Shown: positions 1 through 7,930 of the stretch, in pieces
How the letters are laid out: every line of letters starts with the position of its first letter
How positions within the stretch are numbered: position 1 is the first letter of the stretch
Assembly (NCBI RefSeq): GCF_009709575.1
Contig: NZ_WIXO01000001.1
Coordinates: 4,776,001 to 4,840,000 of the forward strand
Length of the DNA stretch: 64,000 bases
Source: Streptomyces taklimakanensis
GTDB taxonomy: Bacteria; Actinomycetota; Actinomycetes; Streptomycetales; Streptomycetaceae
Direction: 5' to 3'
The notes under the pieces: model-generated
What the model was told of the DNA's origin: nothing
What the model saw: the letters and a program-made list of their open reading frames with translations, nothing else
Databases searched by the model: none
Made by a program: the position numbers and the translations under genes

Positions 1-432
1 CAGGAGGTCCTGACCGTGGCGGAGACCCGCGCGCGCGACGGCAAGGGGCGGCACACCACGACCACCCGCGAGCTGTTCGCCCTGCCCGGCGGCGGGGTCC
101 TCATCGACACCCCCGGCCTGCGCGGCGTCGGACTGTGGGACGCCGAGGAGGGGCTCGGCCGGACGTTCGCGGACGTCGAGGAACTGGCGCGCGACTGCCG
201 CTTCCACGACTGCGCGCACTCCGTCGAGCCGGGGTGCGCCGTCCTCGCCGCCGTCGACGACGGCACCCTGCCCGAACGTCGGTTGGAGAGCTACCGCAAG
301 CTGCTGCGCGAGAACCGGTACCTCGCGGCCCGCGCCGACGCCCGGCTGCGGGCGGAGCTACGGCGGGACTGGAAACAGAAGCAGGCGCTCGGCCGTCACA
401 TGATGGAGCGCAAGCGCGGCCCGCGCCGGTGA
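1..432 (+). CDS. rsgA: RsgA, ribosome small-subunit-dependent GTPase, C-terminal part
   Basis: This is the 3' part of a gene entered from the left edge; the frame is open from base 1, so the GTG at 16 is not a real start. The first residues carry a GKGRHTTTT segment and a LIDTPGLR switch II (G3-like) motif of the circularly permuted GTPase domain. The Cys/His cluster CRFHDCAHSVEPGC is the zinc-binding C-terminal domain of RsgA, followed by a basic helical tail. Family members act in the cytoplasm on late 30S subunit maturation. The N-terminal OB fold and Walker A lie outside the window. Identification is secure. Confidence 0.93.
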   Translation, partial: QEVLTVAETRARDGKGRHTTTTRELFALPGGGVLIDTPGLRGVGLWDAEEGLGRTFADVEELARDCRFHDCAHSVEPGCAVLAAVDDGTLPERRLESYRKLLRENRYLAARADARLRAELRRDWKQKQALGRHMMERKRGPRR

Positions 433-437
433 CCGCC

Positions 438-475
438 GCCCGGCCGTCCCCCCGGACCGGACGGGACGGCCGGGC
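438..475 (+). terminator. Hairpin after rsgA
   Basis: Perfect 13-bp inverted repeat, arms 438-450 and 463-475, 12-nt loop, 6 nt after the rsgA stop. No T-run follows, as is usual in very high-GC actinomycetes. Confidence 0.6.
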
Positions 476-555
476 ACTCGGCGCGGCCGCGGACGGGCCG
501 TGGGCGGGGCACGGTGGGACCGCGGCGAGGCCACGGTGGGGCTACGGTGGGGCCC

Positions 556-1149
556 GTGACGCCCGACAGCCCCGCCGCGCCCTTCGGTCCCCGACAGCTC
601 CAACTCGTCCTGCTGCGCCGGATGGCCGATTTCCAGCCCGACAAGGTGCTCGACGCGCTGCGCGAGCTGGGCGCGGACCGGGCCGAGATGCGCGAGGCCA
701 ACCGCCGTTGGCAGGCCCGGAGCGCGACGGGCCGCTCGTCCCGCGCCCGTGGCGCGGTCGCGCGCTACCGGTCCGTGCTCGGCGAGCCCGAGGCCGTGGA
801 GGAGCGTCGGGTGGGCGACCTGGACTGTCGGGCGCTGCGCTGGCCGGTGCCGCTCTGGCCCGCTCTGCGCCTGGAGGTGCTGACCGCGCCGGGCGGCGCG
901 GTGTGGAACGAGTGGCTGGTGCGCGCCCCGGGTGAGGCCGGGCCCGAGCTGCGCACCGTCGAGGACCTGCTGCCGTGGTCGTGCACGGTGGACGAGGTCG
1001 CCCGGGCGTTCGCGCCGGCCCGTCCGATGGAGGGCTCCGCCCCCACCCGGTGGCGGCTCGCCTTCACCGCCCCGGACCGGGAGGGGAGGCGGCACGAGGT
1101 GATCGCGGAATTCGGGTGGGGGCTGCTCCAGCGGCTCGTGGAGCGCTGA
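556..1149 (+). CDS. Conserved-looking hypothetical protein (197 aa)
   Basis: I do not recognise this family. The GTG at 556 is chosen because coding-like sequence begins there; an upstream in-frame ATG (514) would add Gly/Arg-rich residues with no ribosome site. The protein starts with a helical segment (LQLVLLRRMADFQPDKVLDA), has a basic region near residues 45-65 and a Trp-rich second half with several predicted strands (ALRWPVPLW, WRLAFTAP, EFGWGLLQRL). No signal peptide or membrane segment is seen. Its last 86 bases overlap the 3' end of the MFS gene on the other strand. Codon use is typical of the window, which supports a real gene. Confidence 0.6.
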   Translation: MTPDSPAAPFGPRQLQLVLLRRMADFQPDKVLDALRELGADRAEMREANRRWQARSATGRSSRARGAVARYRSVLGEPEAVEERRVGDLDCRALRWPVPLWPALRLEVLTAPGGAVWNEWLVRAPGEAGPELRTVEDLLPWSCTVDEVARAFAPARPMEGSAPTRWRLAFTAPDREGRRHEVIAEFGWGLLQRLVER

Positions 1150-2470
1150 CGCCGCCCCCGCCGCCCCCGCCGCCCGTCCCGTCCGGGTCGTCGACTCCCG
1201 CGGGGCGGTCCATCGCGCGCCAGACCGGGAAGACCAGCGGACCCAGCGTGGTCACGAAGTAGAGGCAGCCCACGGTGAGCAGGGTGGGAACGAGTCCGAC
1301 GCCCTCCACCGCGAGCCCGGCGGCCAGCCCGCCCAGCGGCATCGCCATCAGCACCCCGGCCGTCGTCACGCTCATCGCACGGCTGCGCAGGGACTCGGGG
1401 ATCGTCTCGAACAGCACCGTGGACAGGATCGGGTTGAGCGCGCCCGCCGCCACCCCGGAGAGGACCGTCACCACCGCCAGGGCGGCGAGCCCGTCGGTGA
1501 GGGCGGCCGTGACGTACTGCGGCGACCCGGTGAGCAGGAAGCAGACGGCGAACACGGGTCGGCGCGGCAGGCGGTGTCCGAACGCCCCGTACACCAGCGC
1601 TCCCACCAGCGCTCCGCCACCCGACAGCGACACCAGCAGGCCCACGGACCGCGCGCCGTCCAGCGCGCTCTCGGCGTGCACCGGGAGCAGGACCGAGAGC
1701 CACGCCTGCCCCAGGCCGTTGGTGACCATCACCATCAGGACGACGGCCAGGATCAGGCGGGTGCGCAACACGTACGCGTACCCTTCGCGCAGCTCGGCGA
1801 GGTAGGTCCGCCGGGAACGGGGTGTCGCGGACGGGTCCGGGCGGCGGGGGGCGGCGGCGGACAGGCCGCGCAGCCCGCCGGCGACCAGCAGCGCGGAGCC
1901 GGCGAAGGTGACGGCGTCCACCAGCAGCACCGTCCCGGCGCCCAGCAGCGCGGCGAGCGTCCCACCGGCCGCGGCGCCCACCATCCGGGCGCCGCGCGAC
2001 ACCCCGTCGTGGAGGCTCGCGGCCCGGGTCACCGTCGTTCCGGCACACCGGGCCAGGTCGGGCAGGAGCACACCGCGCGCGGTCTCGCCCGGGGCGTGGA
2101 ACAGGCCGCTGACGGCCATCAGCGCGCACAGGTGCCAGAAGCGCAACGTCCCGGTGTGGTGCAGCAGCGGCACGGCACCGACGGCGACGGCGCAGACCGT
2201 GTCCGAGACGACGCTGGTGCGCAGCCGCCCGAGCCGGTCGATGACCGGTCCGCCGACGACGGCCGCGACCACCACCGGCACCGTGGCGCAGAAGGCGACC
2301 AGCCCGGCGCGGGCGGCGCTGCCGGTGGTCTGGAGGACGAACCAGGGGACGGCGACGAGCGTCAGCGCGTTGCCGGCGACGGAGACGGCGTGGGCGGTCA
2401 GGAGCAGCGCCAGCGGCCGGCGGTCGGTGCCCACGGCGCTCACGGCGCTCACGGCGTTCACGGCGTTCAT
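1064..2470 (-). CDS. MFS transporter, EntS-like (MFS_3 type)
   Basis: A 468-residue membrane protein with about 12 hydrophobic segments (e.g. LALLLTAHAVSVAGNALTLV, VVVAAVVGGPVIDRLG) and the loop 2-3 signature GGPVIDRLGRLR. It resembles the MFS_3 branch that includes enterobactin exporter EntS and macrolide efflux proteins; the substrate cannot be told. The N-terminus is a short repeat (NAVNAVSAVSAVG) from a 9-nt DNA repeat, so the exact start is uncertain. The C-terminal ~30 residues are a Gly8 run and Pro/Arg-rich tail that overlap the convergent gene. The ATG overlaps the stop of the upstream small gene (ATGA), so it is translationally coupled into the regulator operon. Confidence 0.85.
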   Translation of the reverse strand: MNAVNAVSAVSAVGTDRRPLALLLTAHAVSVAGNALTLVAVPWFVLQTTGSAARAGLVAFCATVPVVVAAVVGGPVIDRLGRLRTSVVSDTVCAVAVGAVPLLHHTGTLRFWHLCALMAVSGLFHAPGETARGVLLPDLARCAGTTVTRAASLHDGVSRGARMVGAAAGGTLAALLGAGTVLLVDAVTFAGSALLVAGGLRGLSAAAPRRPDPSATPRSRRTYLAELREGYAYVLRTRLILAVVLMVMVTNGLGQAWLSVLLPVHAESALDGARSVGLLVSLSGGGALVGALVYGAFGHRLPRRPVFAVCFLLTGSPQYVTAALTDGLAALAVVTVLSGVAAGALNPILSTVLFETIPESLRSRAMSVTTAGVLMAMPLGGLAAGLAVEGVGLVPTLLTVGCLYFVTTLGPLVFPVWRAMDRPAGVDDPDGTGGGGGGGGVSAPRAAGAAPTRIPRSPRAASPPGPGR

Positions 2471-2703
2471 GGCGCCGCCACGCCGCGCCCGGAGTGGACC
2501 AGGCGCAGGCCGACCTCGATCAGGGTCCAGCCGATCCGGCGGCGTACGGCGGCCGTCCGACGCGCCCCCGCCCCCGGTGGGTGGTGCGCCGGACGCGGGG
2601 GACGGACGGTGTGGGCCAGGTGGTGGAGGCGGGCCTGACGCCGTAACTCGGCGGACCGCGCCCGCAGGAGGACGAGGTGGACGTCGGGGTGGCCGGGGTG
2701 CAC
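2467..2703 (-). CDS. Small basic hypothetical protein (78 aa)
   Basis: A 78-residue, Arg/His-rich protein with one short hydrophobic amphipathic stretch (RIGWTLIEVGLRLVHS) near the C-terminus. It lies between the winged-helix regulator and the MFS gene, all on the minus strand, and its stop overlaps the MFS start by 4 nt. That coupling, rather than any recognised domain, is why I keep it. It could be an accessory peptide of the transporter or only a coupling reading frame. Confidence 0.5.
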   Translation of the reverse strand: MHPGHPDVHLVLLRARSAELRRQARLHHLAHTVRPPRPAHHPPGAGARRTAAVRRRIGWTLIEVGLRLVHSGRGVAAP

Positions 2704-2761
2704 GGGGTCCTCCTGGGGGGTCGGGACGGTCGGCGGGTCCGCCGGGGTCGGGGCCGGGCGG

Positions 2762-3352
2762 TCAGTCCTCGGTGCGGGGGAAGGCGTGCAGGTGGACGCG
2801 GAAGCGGGTGCCCTCCTCGCCCTCGACGGCCCGTTTCCGGTAGCTCTCGATCAGTTCGTGGAGCCGTTGGTTCAACTCACCGGCGAGTTCGGGGGTCAGC
2901 CGCAGGGTGAAGTCGCTGAGGTCCGAGGCCTGCCGCCACTCCTCCGGCCATTCGTGCACCGTGCCCAGCCAGGTGTTCAACTCGCGGGCGTGGGTGGTGG
3001 CCACCTCGTGCATCAACAGCATCAGAGCGCCTCGCACCTCCGGGTCGGGGTGGTGGACGTACTCCTCGACGTCGCCCAACTGCGTCCCCTGTTGCGCGGC
3101 GCGCCACCAGCGCTCCCGCGCGGTGCCGCGTCCGGGCTCCTCCTCGACGAAGTCGTACGCGGCCAACTGCCGCAGGTGGTAGCTCGTCGCCCCGCTGGAC
3201 TCGTGGAGCCGCTCGGCCAGCCGGGAGGCCGTCGAGGGGCCGTACTCGCGCAGCGCGCCGAGGATGCGGATGCGCAGCGGGTGGGCCAGGGCGCGCAGGG
3301 AGCGCGGGTCGAGGGTGCGGATCGAGTGTTCCGGGCGTGCGGAGTCGGCCAT
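2762..3352 (-). CDS. Winged-helix (ArsR-type) transcriptional regulator
   Basis: A 196-residue DNA-binding protein. Residues about 15-85 form an ArsR-like winged helix (LRALAHPLRIRILGALREYGPSTA... SGATSYHLRQLAAYDFVEEEPG). The rest is helical and may bind a ligand or dimerise. There are no CxC or His clusters of a metal-sensing ArsR. ATG 3352 is chosen since homology-like sequence starts there; the longer frame upstream runs through the intergenic operator. It heads a minus-strand operon with the small protein and the MFS transporter, so it most likely represses that exporter and itself. The divergent neighbour is the alkylation-repair pair. Confidence 0.85.
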   Translation of the reverse strand: MADSARPEHSIRTLDPRSLRALAHPLRIRILGALREYGPSTASRLAERLHESSGATSYHLRQLAAYDFVEEEPGRGTARERWWRAAQQGTQLGDVEEYVHHPDPEVRGALMLLMHEVATTHARELNTWLGTVHEWPEEWRQASDLSDFTLRLTPELAGELNQRLHELIESYRKRAVEGEEGTRFRVHLHAFPRTED

Positions 3353-3368
3353 ACGACGACCGTATGGA

Positions 3369-3401
3369 TGCAAAGAAAGCTTTGCAAGGGTTTCGTTGCA
3401 A
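3369..3401. promoter_or_regulatory. Probable operator of the winged-helix regulator
   Basis: Inverted repeat TGCAAAG-N4-CTTTGCA at 3369-3386, then a further TTGCAA at 3396-3401 (the first TTGCAA being 3382-3387). The site lies 17 nt upstream of the regulator ATG and in the divergent region with the repair genes. It is clearly A/T-richer than its surroundings. Confidence 0.6.
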
Positions 3402-3491
3402 CCACTTCTCCGCCTTCCCTCCCGACCGCCGACCGCCGTGGCCGATTCCCGCCAGTGGCGGCCCGGCGAGCGGCGCACACTGGAGCGTGTG

Positions 3492-5045
3492 ATGGACGAC
3501 GACACCAGGTACGAGGCGGTCCGCGGCCGGGACGAGCGGTTCGACGGCGTGTTCTTCACCGGTGTGCTCACCACCGGGATCTACTGCCGTCCCAGCTGTC
3601 CGGCCGTCACCCCCAAGCGCCACAACGTGCGCTTCTTCCCCTCGGCCGCCGCGGCCCAGCGGGCCGGGCTGCGCGCCTGTCGCCGCTGCCGACCGGACGC
3701 CGTGCCCGGCTCGGCGGAGTGGAACGCGCGGGCCGACCTCGTCGGCCGCGCCATGCGGATGATCGCCGACGGCGTCGTGGACCGCGAGGGCGTCGAGGGG
3801 CTCGCCCGACGGCTGGGCTACAGCGTCCGCCAGGTCCGCCGCCAGCTCACCGCCGAACTCGGCGCGGGGCCCGTGGCGTTGGCCCGCGCGCAGCGGGCGC
3901 ACACCGCCCGGGTGCTGCTGCAGACGACGGCGCTGCCGGTCACCGAGATCGCCTTCGCCGCCGGGTTCGCCAGCGTGCGCCAGTTCAACGACACGATCCG
4001 CGAGATCTACGCCCACACCCCCCGGGGGCTGCGGGCCGGCGCCCGTACCCGGCCCGACGCGGTGGCCGCCGAGGGCGGGGGAGTGGTCCTGCGGCTCTCC
4101 CACCGGGGGCCGTACGACGCCGCCGGGGTCTTCGACTTCCTCGGGCCGCGGGCCGTCTCCGGCGTCGAGGAGGTCACCGGGGAGCCGGGCGACCGCGTCT
4201 ACCGGCGCACCCTCGCCCTGCCCTACGGGCACGGCGTCGTGGAGGTCCGGGAGGCGGGCGGCAAGGGCGGCGGGACGGGCGGCGGCTGGCTGCCGTGCCG
4301 ACTGCACCTGACCGACCTGCGGGACCTGACCACCGCCGTCCAGCGGGTGCGGCGGCTGTTCGACCTGGACGCCGACCCCTACGCCGTCACCGACCGGCTG
4401 GGCGACGATCCGCACCTCGGGGCGCTGGTCCGGGAACGCCCGGGACTGCGCTCGCCGGGCGCGGCCGACCCGCACGAGCAGGCGGTGCGCGCCGTGCTCG
4501 GCCAACAGGTCACCGTCGGCGCGGCCCGCGCCCTGGCGGAAGCGCTCACGGCGGCGTACGGCAAGCCGCTGCCCGCCCCCGACGGCACCCTCACCCACCT
4601 CTTCCCCGACCCCGCCACCCTCGCCGAGGCGCCCCTGACCGAGCTGCGGATGCCCGACGCCCGCCGCCGAGCGCTCCGCACGCTCGCCGTCGCCCTCGCC
4701 GACGGCACCGTCGTCCTCGACCCCGGTGCCGACCGGGACGAGGCCGAGCGGACCCTGCTCGCGCTGCGCGGCATCGGCCCCTGGACGGCCGCCTACATCC
4801 GGATGCGCGCGCTGGGCGACCCCGACGTCCTTCCGCCCGGCGACGCGGGCGTACGGCACGGGCTGGAGCGGATCGGAGCCGACGCGGAGCACGCCGAGGA
4901 CTGGCGACCCTGGCGCTCCTACGCCCTGCACCACCTGTGGGACGCGGCCGCGCGGAACCCCCGCCCGTCCCGCGCCCCCCGCGCCCCCCGCGCCCCCCGC
5001 GCCCCCCGCACCCTTTCGAGGCACACGACACCGGAGACGTCATGA
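3492..5045 (+). CDS. AdaA-AlkA fusion: DNA methyl-sensing regulator / 3-methyladenine DNA glycosylase
   Basis: A 517-residue fusion. N-terminal Ada zinc domain (about 1-75) has the four cysteines in GIYCRPSC and ACRRC, the first being the methyl-phosphotriester acceptor. An AraC-type helix-turn-helix pair follows (about 85-180, VTEIAFAAGFASVRQFN). The C-terminal half is an AlkA-type glycosylase: the N-terminal AlkA fold, then the HhH motif LRGIGPWTAAYI and catalytic Asp in PPGDAGV. It senses alkylation damage, can activate transcription, and removes alkylated bases. The tail contains repeated Arg-Ala-Pro triplets from a C-rich DNA repeat (about 4970-5011). Its stop overlaps the ogt start (ATGA), so the two are one operon. 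Confidence 0.95.
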   Translation: MDDDTRYEAVRGRDERFDGVFFTGVLTTGIYCRPSCPAVTPKRHNVRFFPSAAAAQRAGLRACRRCRPDAVPGSAEWNARADLVGRAMRMIADGVVDREGVEGLARRLGYSVRQVRRQLTAELGAGPVALARAQRAHTARVLLQTTALPVTEIAFAAGFASVRQFNDTIREIYAHTPRGLRAGARTRPDAVAAEGGGVVLRLSHRGPYDAAGVFDFLGPRAVSGVEEVTGEPGDRVYRRTLALPYGHGVVEVREAGGKGGGTGGGWLPCRLHLTDLRDLTTAVQRVRRLFDLDADPYAVTDRLGDDPHLGALVRERPGLRSPGAADPHEQAVRAVLGQQVTVGAARALAEALTAAYGKPLPAPDGTLTHLFPDPATLAEAPLTELRMPDARRRALRTLAVALADGTVVLDPGADRDEAERTLLALRGIGPWTAAYIRMRALGDPDVLPPGDAGVRHGLERIGADAEHAEDWRPWRSYALHHLWDAAARNPRPSRAPRAPRAPRAPRTLSRHTTPETS

Positions 5046-5530
5046 GCACCCTCTACACCACCCACCCGAGCCCGTTGGGCGAACTGCTGCTCGCCGGCCC
5101 CGAACCGGGCGTCCTGGCCTCGGTCACCGTGCCCGGACAGAAGGGCGGGGCCCGCGTACTGCCCGACTGGCGGCGCGACGAGACCGCCTTCGCCGAGGTG
5201 GTGCGGCAGTTCGACGCCTACTTCGCCGGGGAGCTGAAGGAGTTCGAGGTGCCCCTGGCCACCCGGGGGTCGGAGTTCCGCGAGCGGGTCTGGTCGGCCC
5301 TGGACCGCGTCCCCCACGGAGCCACCGTCACCTACGGGGAGCTGACCGCCATGGCCGGGCTGGGGCCGAGGGCGGTACGGGCCGTCGGGGGAGCGGTGGG
5401 CGCCAACCCGCTGACGGTGGTGCGCCCCTGTCACCGCGTCGTCGGCGCGGACGGGACGCTCACCGGGTACGCGGGCGGCCTGGAGCGCAAGCGGTGGCTG
5501 CTCACCCACGAGGGAGTGCTGTCAACCTGA
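5042..5530 (+). CDS. ogt: Methylated-DNA-[protein]-cysteine S-methyltransferase
   Basis: A 162-residue suicide DNA repair enzyme that takes the alkyl group from O6-alkylguanine onto its own cysteine. The active site PCHRV is at about residues 130-134, preceded by the helix-turn-helix and arginine finger region (VTYGELTAMAGLGPRAVRAVGGAVGANP). Length is normal. Start ATG overlaps the stop of the AdaA-AlkA gene. The stop codon sits only 2-3 nt before the right-end hairpin of the adjacent mobile element, so the last few residues may derive from the insertion. Confidence 0.95.
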   Translation: MSTLYTTHPSPLGELLLAGPEPGVLASVTVPGQKGGARVLPDWRRDETAFAEVVRQFDAYFAGELKEFEVPLATRGSEFRERVWSALDRVPHGATVTYGELTAMAGLGPRAVRAVGGAVGANPLTVVRPCHRVVGADGTLTGYAGGLERKRWLLTHEGVLST

Positions 5531-5605
5531 CTCGGCCGTGAACGGCCGGGCTTGGAGGTAGCGCCCAACTGGCTGCCGGGTGGGCTCCCCCGTCCGGACA
5601 CCCCG

Positions 5606-6343
5606 TTATGGGGTGGCAGGGACGCGTGACTCACGCCCCGCAGTCCACGCGTTCTCGCCCCTGCGGGCGAGAACGCGGGAAGCGTTCCGGTCGGCGTGGG
5701 CAACGACCCCGCACTTCCGGCACGCGAACTTGGCTTGGGAGATCCGGTCGAGGCGGTCGATGTAGCCGCACTGGGCGCACTCATGGGAGGAGTACGCGGG
5801 ATCGACGAAGACCAGGGGCACACCCGCCCGCCTGGCCTTGTAGACGATGAAGTCTCCGAGCCGGGCGAAGGCCCAGGAGTGGAGTGCGACCCGTTGGGGC
5901 TTGCGGAGCCGTACCCGGTCGCGGATGCCCTTGAGTTCTTCGAGGGACAGGCCGGGCCCGGTGCGTTCGGCCTCGGTCACGATCGTCTTGGACATGACGT
6001 GGTTGGTGTTCTCGACGTGCCGCTGTTCGCGGCGGGAGCGCTCCTTGAGCCGGCGCTTCGCGCTCTTGGTGCGCTTTTTCCGGAGCTTGGCCCGCGGGGC
6101 AAGCTGACGCTTGCGGTAGCGGTTCGGGCTGCGCCCGGCGGCCCGGTAGCCGGTGGACGTGGTGGCGATGTCGACGATGCCCAGGTCCACACCGATGAAG
6201 GCTTCGGGCTCGTACTGCTCGGCCTCGGGAACCTCGCACGTGACGATCAGGTGGAAGACGCCGTCACGCTCGATCAGGTCGGACTCGCCTTCGCGGTACT
6301 GCCGGAGCACCTTGAGCGCATCCGCCACCATCAAGGAGTACAT
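5606..6343 (-). pseudogene. tnpB: TnpB-like RNA-guided nuclease, N-terminally truncated
   Basis: 245 residues against the usual 350-420. The nuclease half is intact: RuvC-I aspartate in GVDLGIVDIAT, RuvC-II glutamate in LEELKGIR, zinc ribbon CAQCG...CRKCG, RuvC-III aspartate in HADRNAS. The N-terminal wedge/REC region that grips the guide RNA is missing: family-like sequence begins near YREGESDLIERDG, and the preceding 14 residues look like fusion sequence. Full-length relatives are guide-RNA-directed nucleases that favour retention of the transposon. Without the N-terminal lobe this copy is probably inactive. Confidence 0.75.
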
Positions 6344-6431
6344 CGAGAACCGGAAGCGTCCCGACCGATGTCAACAGTCGGGACGCTTCCGGAGTGCAGA
6401 CCCGTGCTCCGGTGCGGGTCACCCCTATTGA
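6331..6431 (+). pseudogene. Possible 3' remnant of an IS200-type tnpA
   Basis: In one plus-strand frame the peptide IKEYIENRKRPD resembles the C-terminal end of Y1 HUH transposases (…YIExQxRP). It lies antisense to the first codons of the truncated tnpB and directly against the 16-bp inverted repeat. Only about a dozen residues match, so this is a weak call. Confidence 0.25.
6350..6392. repeat. 16-bp perfect inverted repeat at the tnpB 5' junction
   Basis: Arms 6350-6365 and 6377-6392 are perfect reverse complements, with an 11-nt loop containing GTCAAC. The same hexamer occurs at 5521-5526 beside the other end of the element. It could fold into a cruciform or RNA hairpin. Confidence 0.7.
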
Positions 6432-6465
6432 GAGAAGCGATTCCTCCCGGGCGTGAACGCCCGGG

Positions 6466-6652
6466 GTTCCTCGCCGGATCATGCTGAGGGGCGCCCCACC
6501 GCGGCCGGCGCGGAACGGGACCGGGACGGTACCGGACGCCCCGTCACCACCGCTCCCGAGGGCGGCGCCGACCGCCACCGCCCGGCGCGCCCGTCGCGCC
6601 GACTCCGGACGCGGGCGCGGGTGTCGGGCGGGGTGGCCCTACCGCCCGGGAC
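6466..6652. other. Gene-free stretch between the element remnant and the PP2C-like gene
   Basis: Together with the remnant's left part, about 300 bases (6344-6652) lack an intact gene. Beyond the hairpin at 6446-6465 I see only high-GC sequence and no convincing promoter or further repeat. Confidence 0.5.
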
Positions 6653-7870
6653 ATGGACAATGTGGACATGGGTCAACAGGGCGAACGTGCGGGCGAATCC
6701 GACTGGTGGAGCCGGCTCTACGACGGTGACACCCCGGACACCGGTCGCGCGCCGGCGCGGGACAGCATCGACGAGCGGTACGACTCGGCGGCCCGCGCGG
6801 TCGGCCGGAACCCCGCACCGACCGTGGCGGGCGAGAAGCCCGCGGAGGCCCCGGGATCCGCCACCGGCGGCGACCCCGACCCCGACCCCGTGTCCGCTCC
6901 CGCGCTCCCGCCCGCTCCCCGAACCTCCCCGGAGCGGCCGGCGGCCCCCGCCCCCGTCGCCTCCTCCGGCGTCGAGCCCTTCGCGCTGCCCGCCGCCGAC
7001 CCCGACGGACTGTCCCGGCTGCCGTCCGACACCGAACTCGACGGCGCGCGGTACGGGCCCTTCACCCTGTGGGCCGTCGCCACGCGCGGCGACGTGTCCC
7101 GGCACCGGGGCGAGCCGCGCCGCGAGGCACTCCTCACCGCCCGCTTCGGGGAGGGCGACCGGGCCCTGATCCTGGTCGCCCTCGCCACCGGGTCCGGAAC
7201 GGGCACCGGGGCGCACCGGGCCGCGCGGGAGGTCTGCCACCGCGTCGGGGCCTTCGTGGGCCGCAACCACGCCCGGCTGTCGGAGGACATCCGCGGGGCC
7301 CGGCGCGACGCCCTGAAGTCCGGGCTGCACCGGCTGACCGGCCGTGCCCACGGCAGGCCAGGCGCCGGCGCCGACGGTTCCGGGACCGGAACCGGAGCGG
7401 AGGCGGCCGACTCGGAGGGCGAGGAGCGCACGGTCGGCGTGCGGTGTCTGCTGCTGCCCGTGGACCCCCGGTGCCGCGTCCGGGTGTTCTTCGGGACCGG
7501 GGCGGGCGGTCTGTTCCGGTTGAGGGACGGCGTCTGGCAGGACATCGAGCCCGGCGGTCGCGGGAGCCGCCCGCCGCGTGTGGTGGCCGACGCGGCGGAG
7601 GGGAAGGGGGAGCGGGAGGAGACGGATCCGAGCCCGGCCCCCGGCCCGTTCCGTTTCCGGACCTCGCTGGGGCGCCCCGGCGATACGTTGCTGCTGTGCG
7701 GCGCGGGCCTGGCGGAGCCGATGCTCGACGCGGCCGGCTTCGCCGAGCGACTGGCCGGACGCTGGTCGGGGGCCGAACCCCCGGACCCGGCGGGCTTCCT
7801 GACCGACGCTCGGCTGGACGCCGAAGGGCACGGGAAGGACCGTACGGCCGCCGCGGTCTGGGAACACTGA
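6653..7870 (+). CDS. PP2C-like (protein phosphatase 2C domain) protein
   Basis: 405 residues (400 if the second ATG at 6668 is used). Residues 1-110 are acidic then Pro/Ala-rich and look disordered (DWWSRLYD near the start). From about 125 on there is a degenerate PP2C-type sandwich: YGPFTLWAVATRGDVSRHRGEPRREALLTAR, a central ALILVALATGSGTGTG segment in place of the usual DGxG, and a C-terminal GRPGDTLLLCGAGLAEP. The canonical metal-binding Asp-Gly motif is not clear, so catalytic activity is doubtful. I know similar proteins from Streptomyces genomes next to DUF2637 proteins, as here. It ends in a shared terminator with the convergent DUF2637 gene. Confidence 0.65.
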   Translation: MDNVDMGQQGERAGESDWWSRLYDGDTPDTGRAPARDSIDERYDSAARAVGRNPAPTVAGEKPAEAPGSATGGDPDPDPVSAPALPPAPRTSPERPAAPAPVASSGVEPFALPAADPDGLSRLPSDTELDGARYGPFTLWAVATRGDVSRHRGEPRREALLTARFGEGDRALILVALATGSGTGTGAHRAAREVCHRVGAFVGRNHARLSEDIRGARRDALKSGLHRLTGRAHGRPGAGADGSGTGTGAEAADSEGEERTVGVRCLLLPVDPRCRVRVFFGTGAGGLFRLRDGVWQDIEPGGRGSRPPRVVADAAEGKGEREETDPSPAPGPFRFRTSLGRPGDTLLLCGAGLAEPMLDAAGFAERLAGRWSGAEPPDPAGFLTDARLDAEGHGKDRTAAAVWEH

Positions 7871-7886
7871 CCGCGGCGGCCGTACG
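7841..7886. terminator. Bidirectional terminator
   Basis: Perfect 18-bp inverted repeat, arms 7841-7858 and 7869-7886, 10-nt loop that contains most of the stop region of the PP2C-like gene. It separates two convergent genes. Confidence 0.8.
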
Positions 7887-7930
7887 AGGGGGACGTGCCG
7901 TCCGGCCGGGCGCCGCCCGAGCCGGTCGAC

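Larger units (their letters stand above)
5533..6465 (-). mobile_element. Remnant IS200/IS605 (IS1341-type) element with truncated TnpB
   Basis: The unit holds a shortened tnpB and two hairpins of the type found at IS605-family ends: CGGCCG-TGAA-CGGCCG (5533-5548) beyond the tnpB 3' end and CCCGGGCG-TGAA-CGCCCGGG (6446-6465) beyond its 5' end. A 16-bp perfect inverted repeat (6350-6365/6377-6392, 11-nt loop) lies at the junction. No intact tnpA is present. The first hairpin marks the right end, where the guide RNA (omega/re-RNA) of TnpB systems is usually encoded. Exact boundaries and target site cannot be fixed without an empty-site comparison. Confidence 0.7.

Noticed and set aside
135..935. 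Large Arg/Gly/Pro-rich frames on both strands
   Set aside because: Typical shadow frames of GC-rich genes; residue composition and poor starts argue against coding.
4970..5011. Short C-rich repeats as a CRISPR-like array
   Set aside because: They are contiguous 9-nt units inside a reading frame (Arg-Ala-Pro), without spacers. No CRISPR array was seen anywhere.
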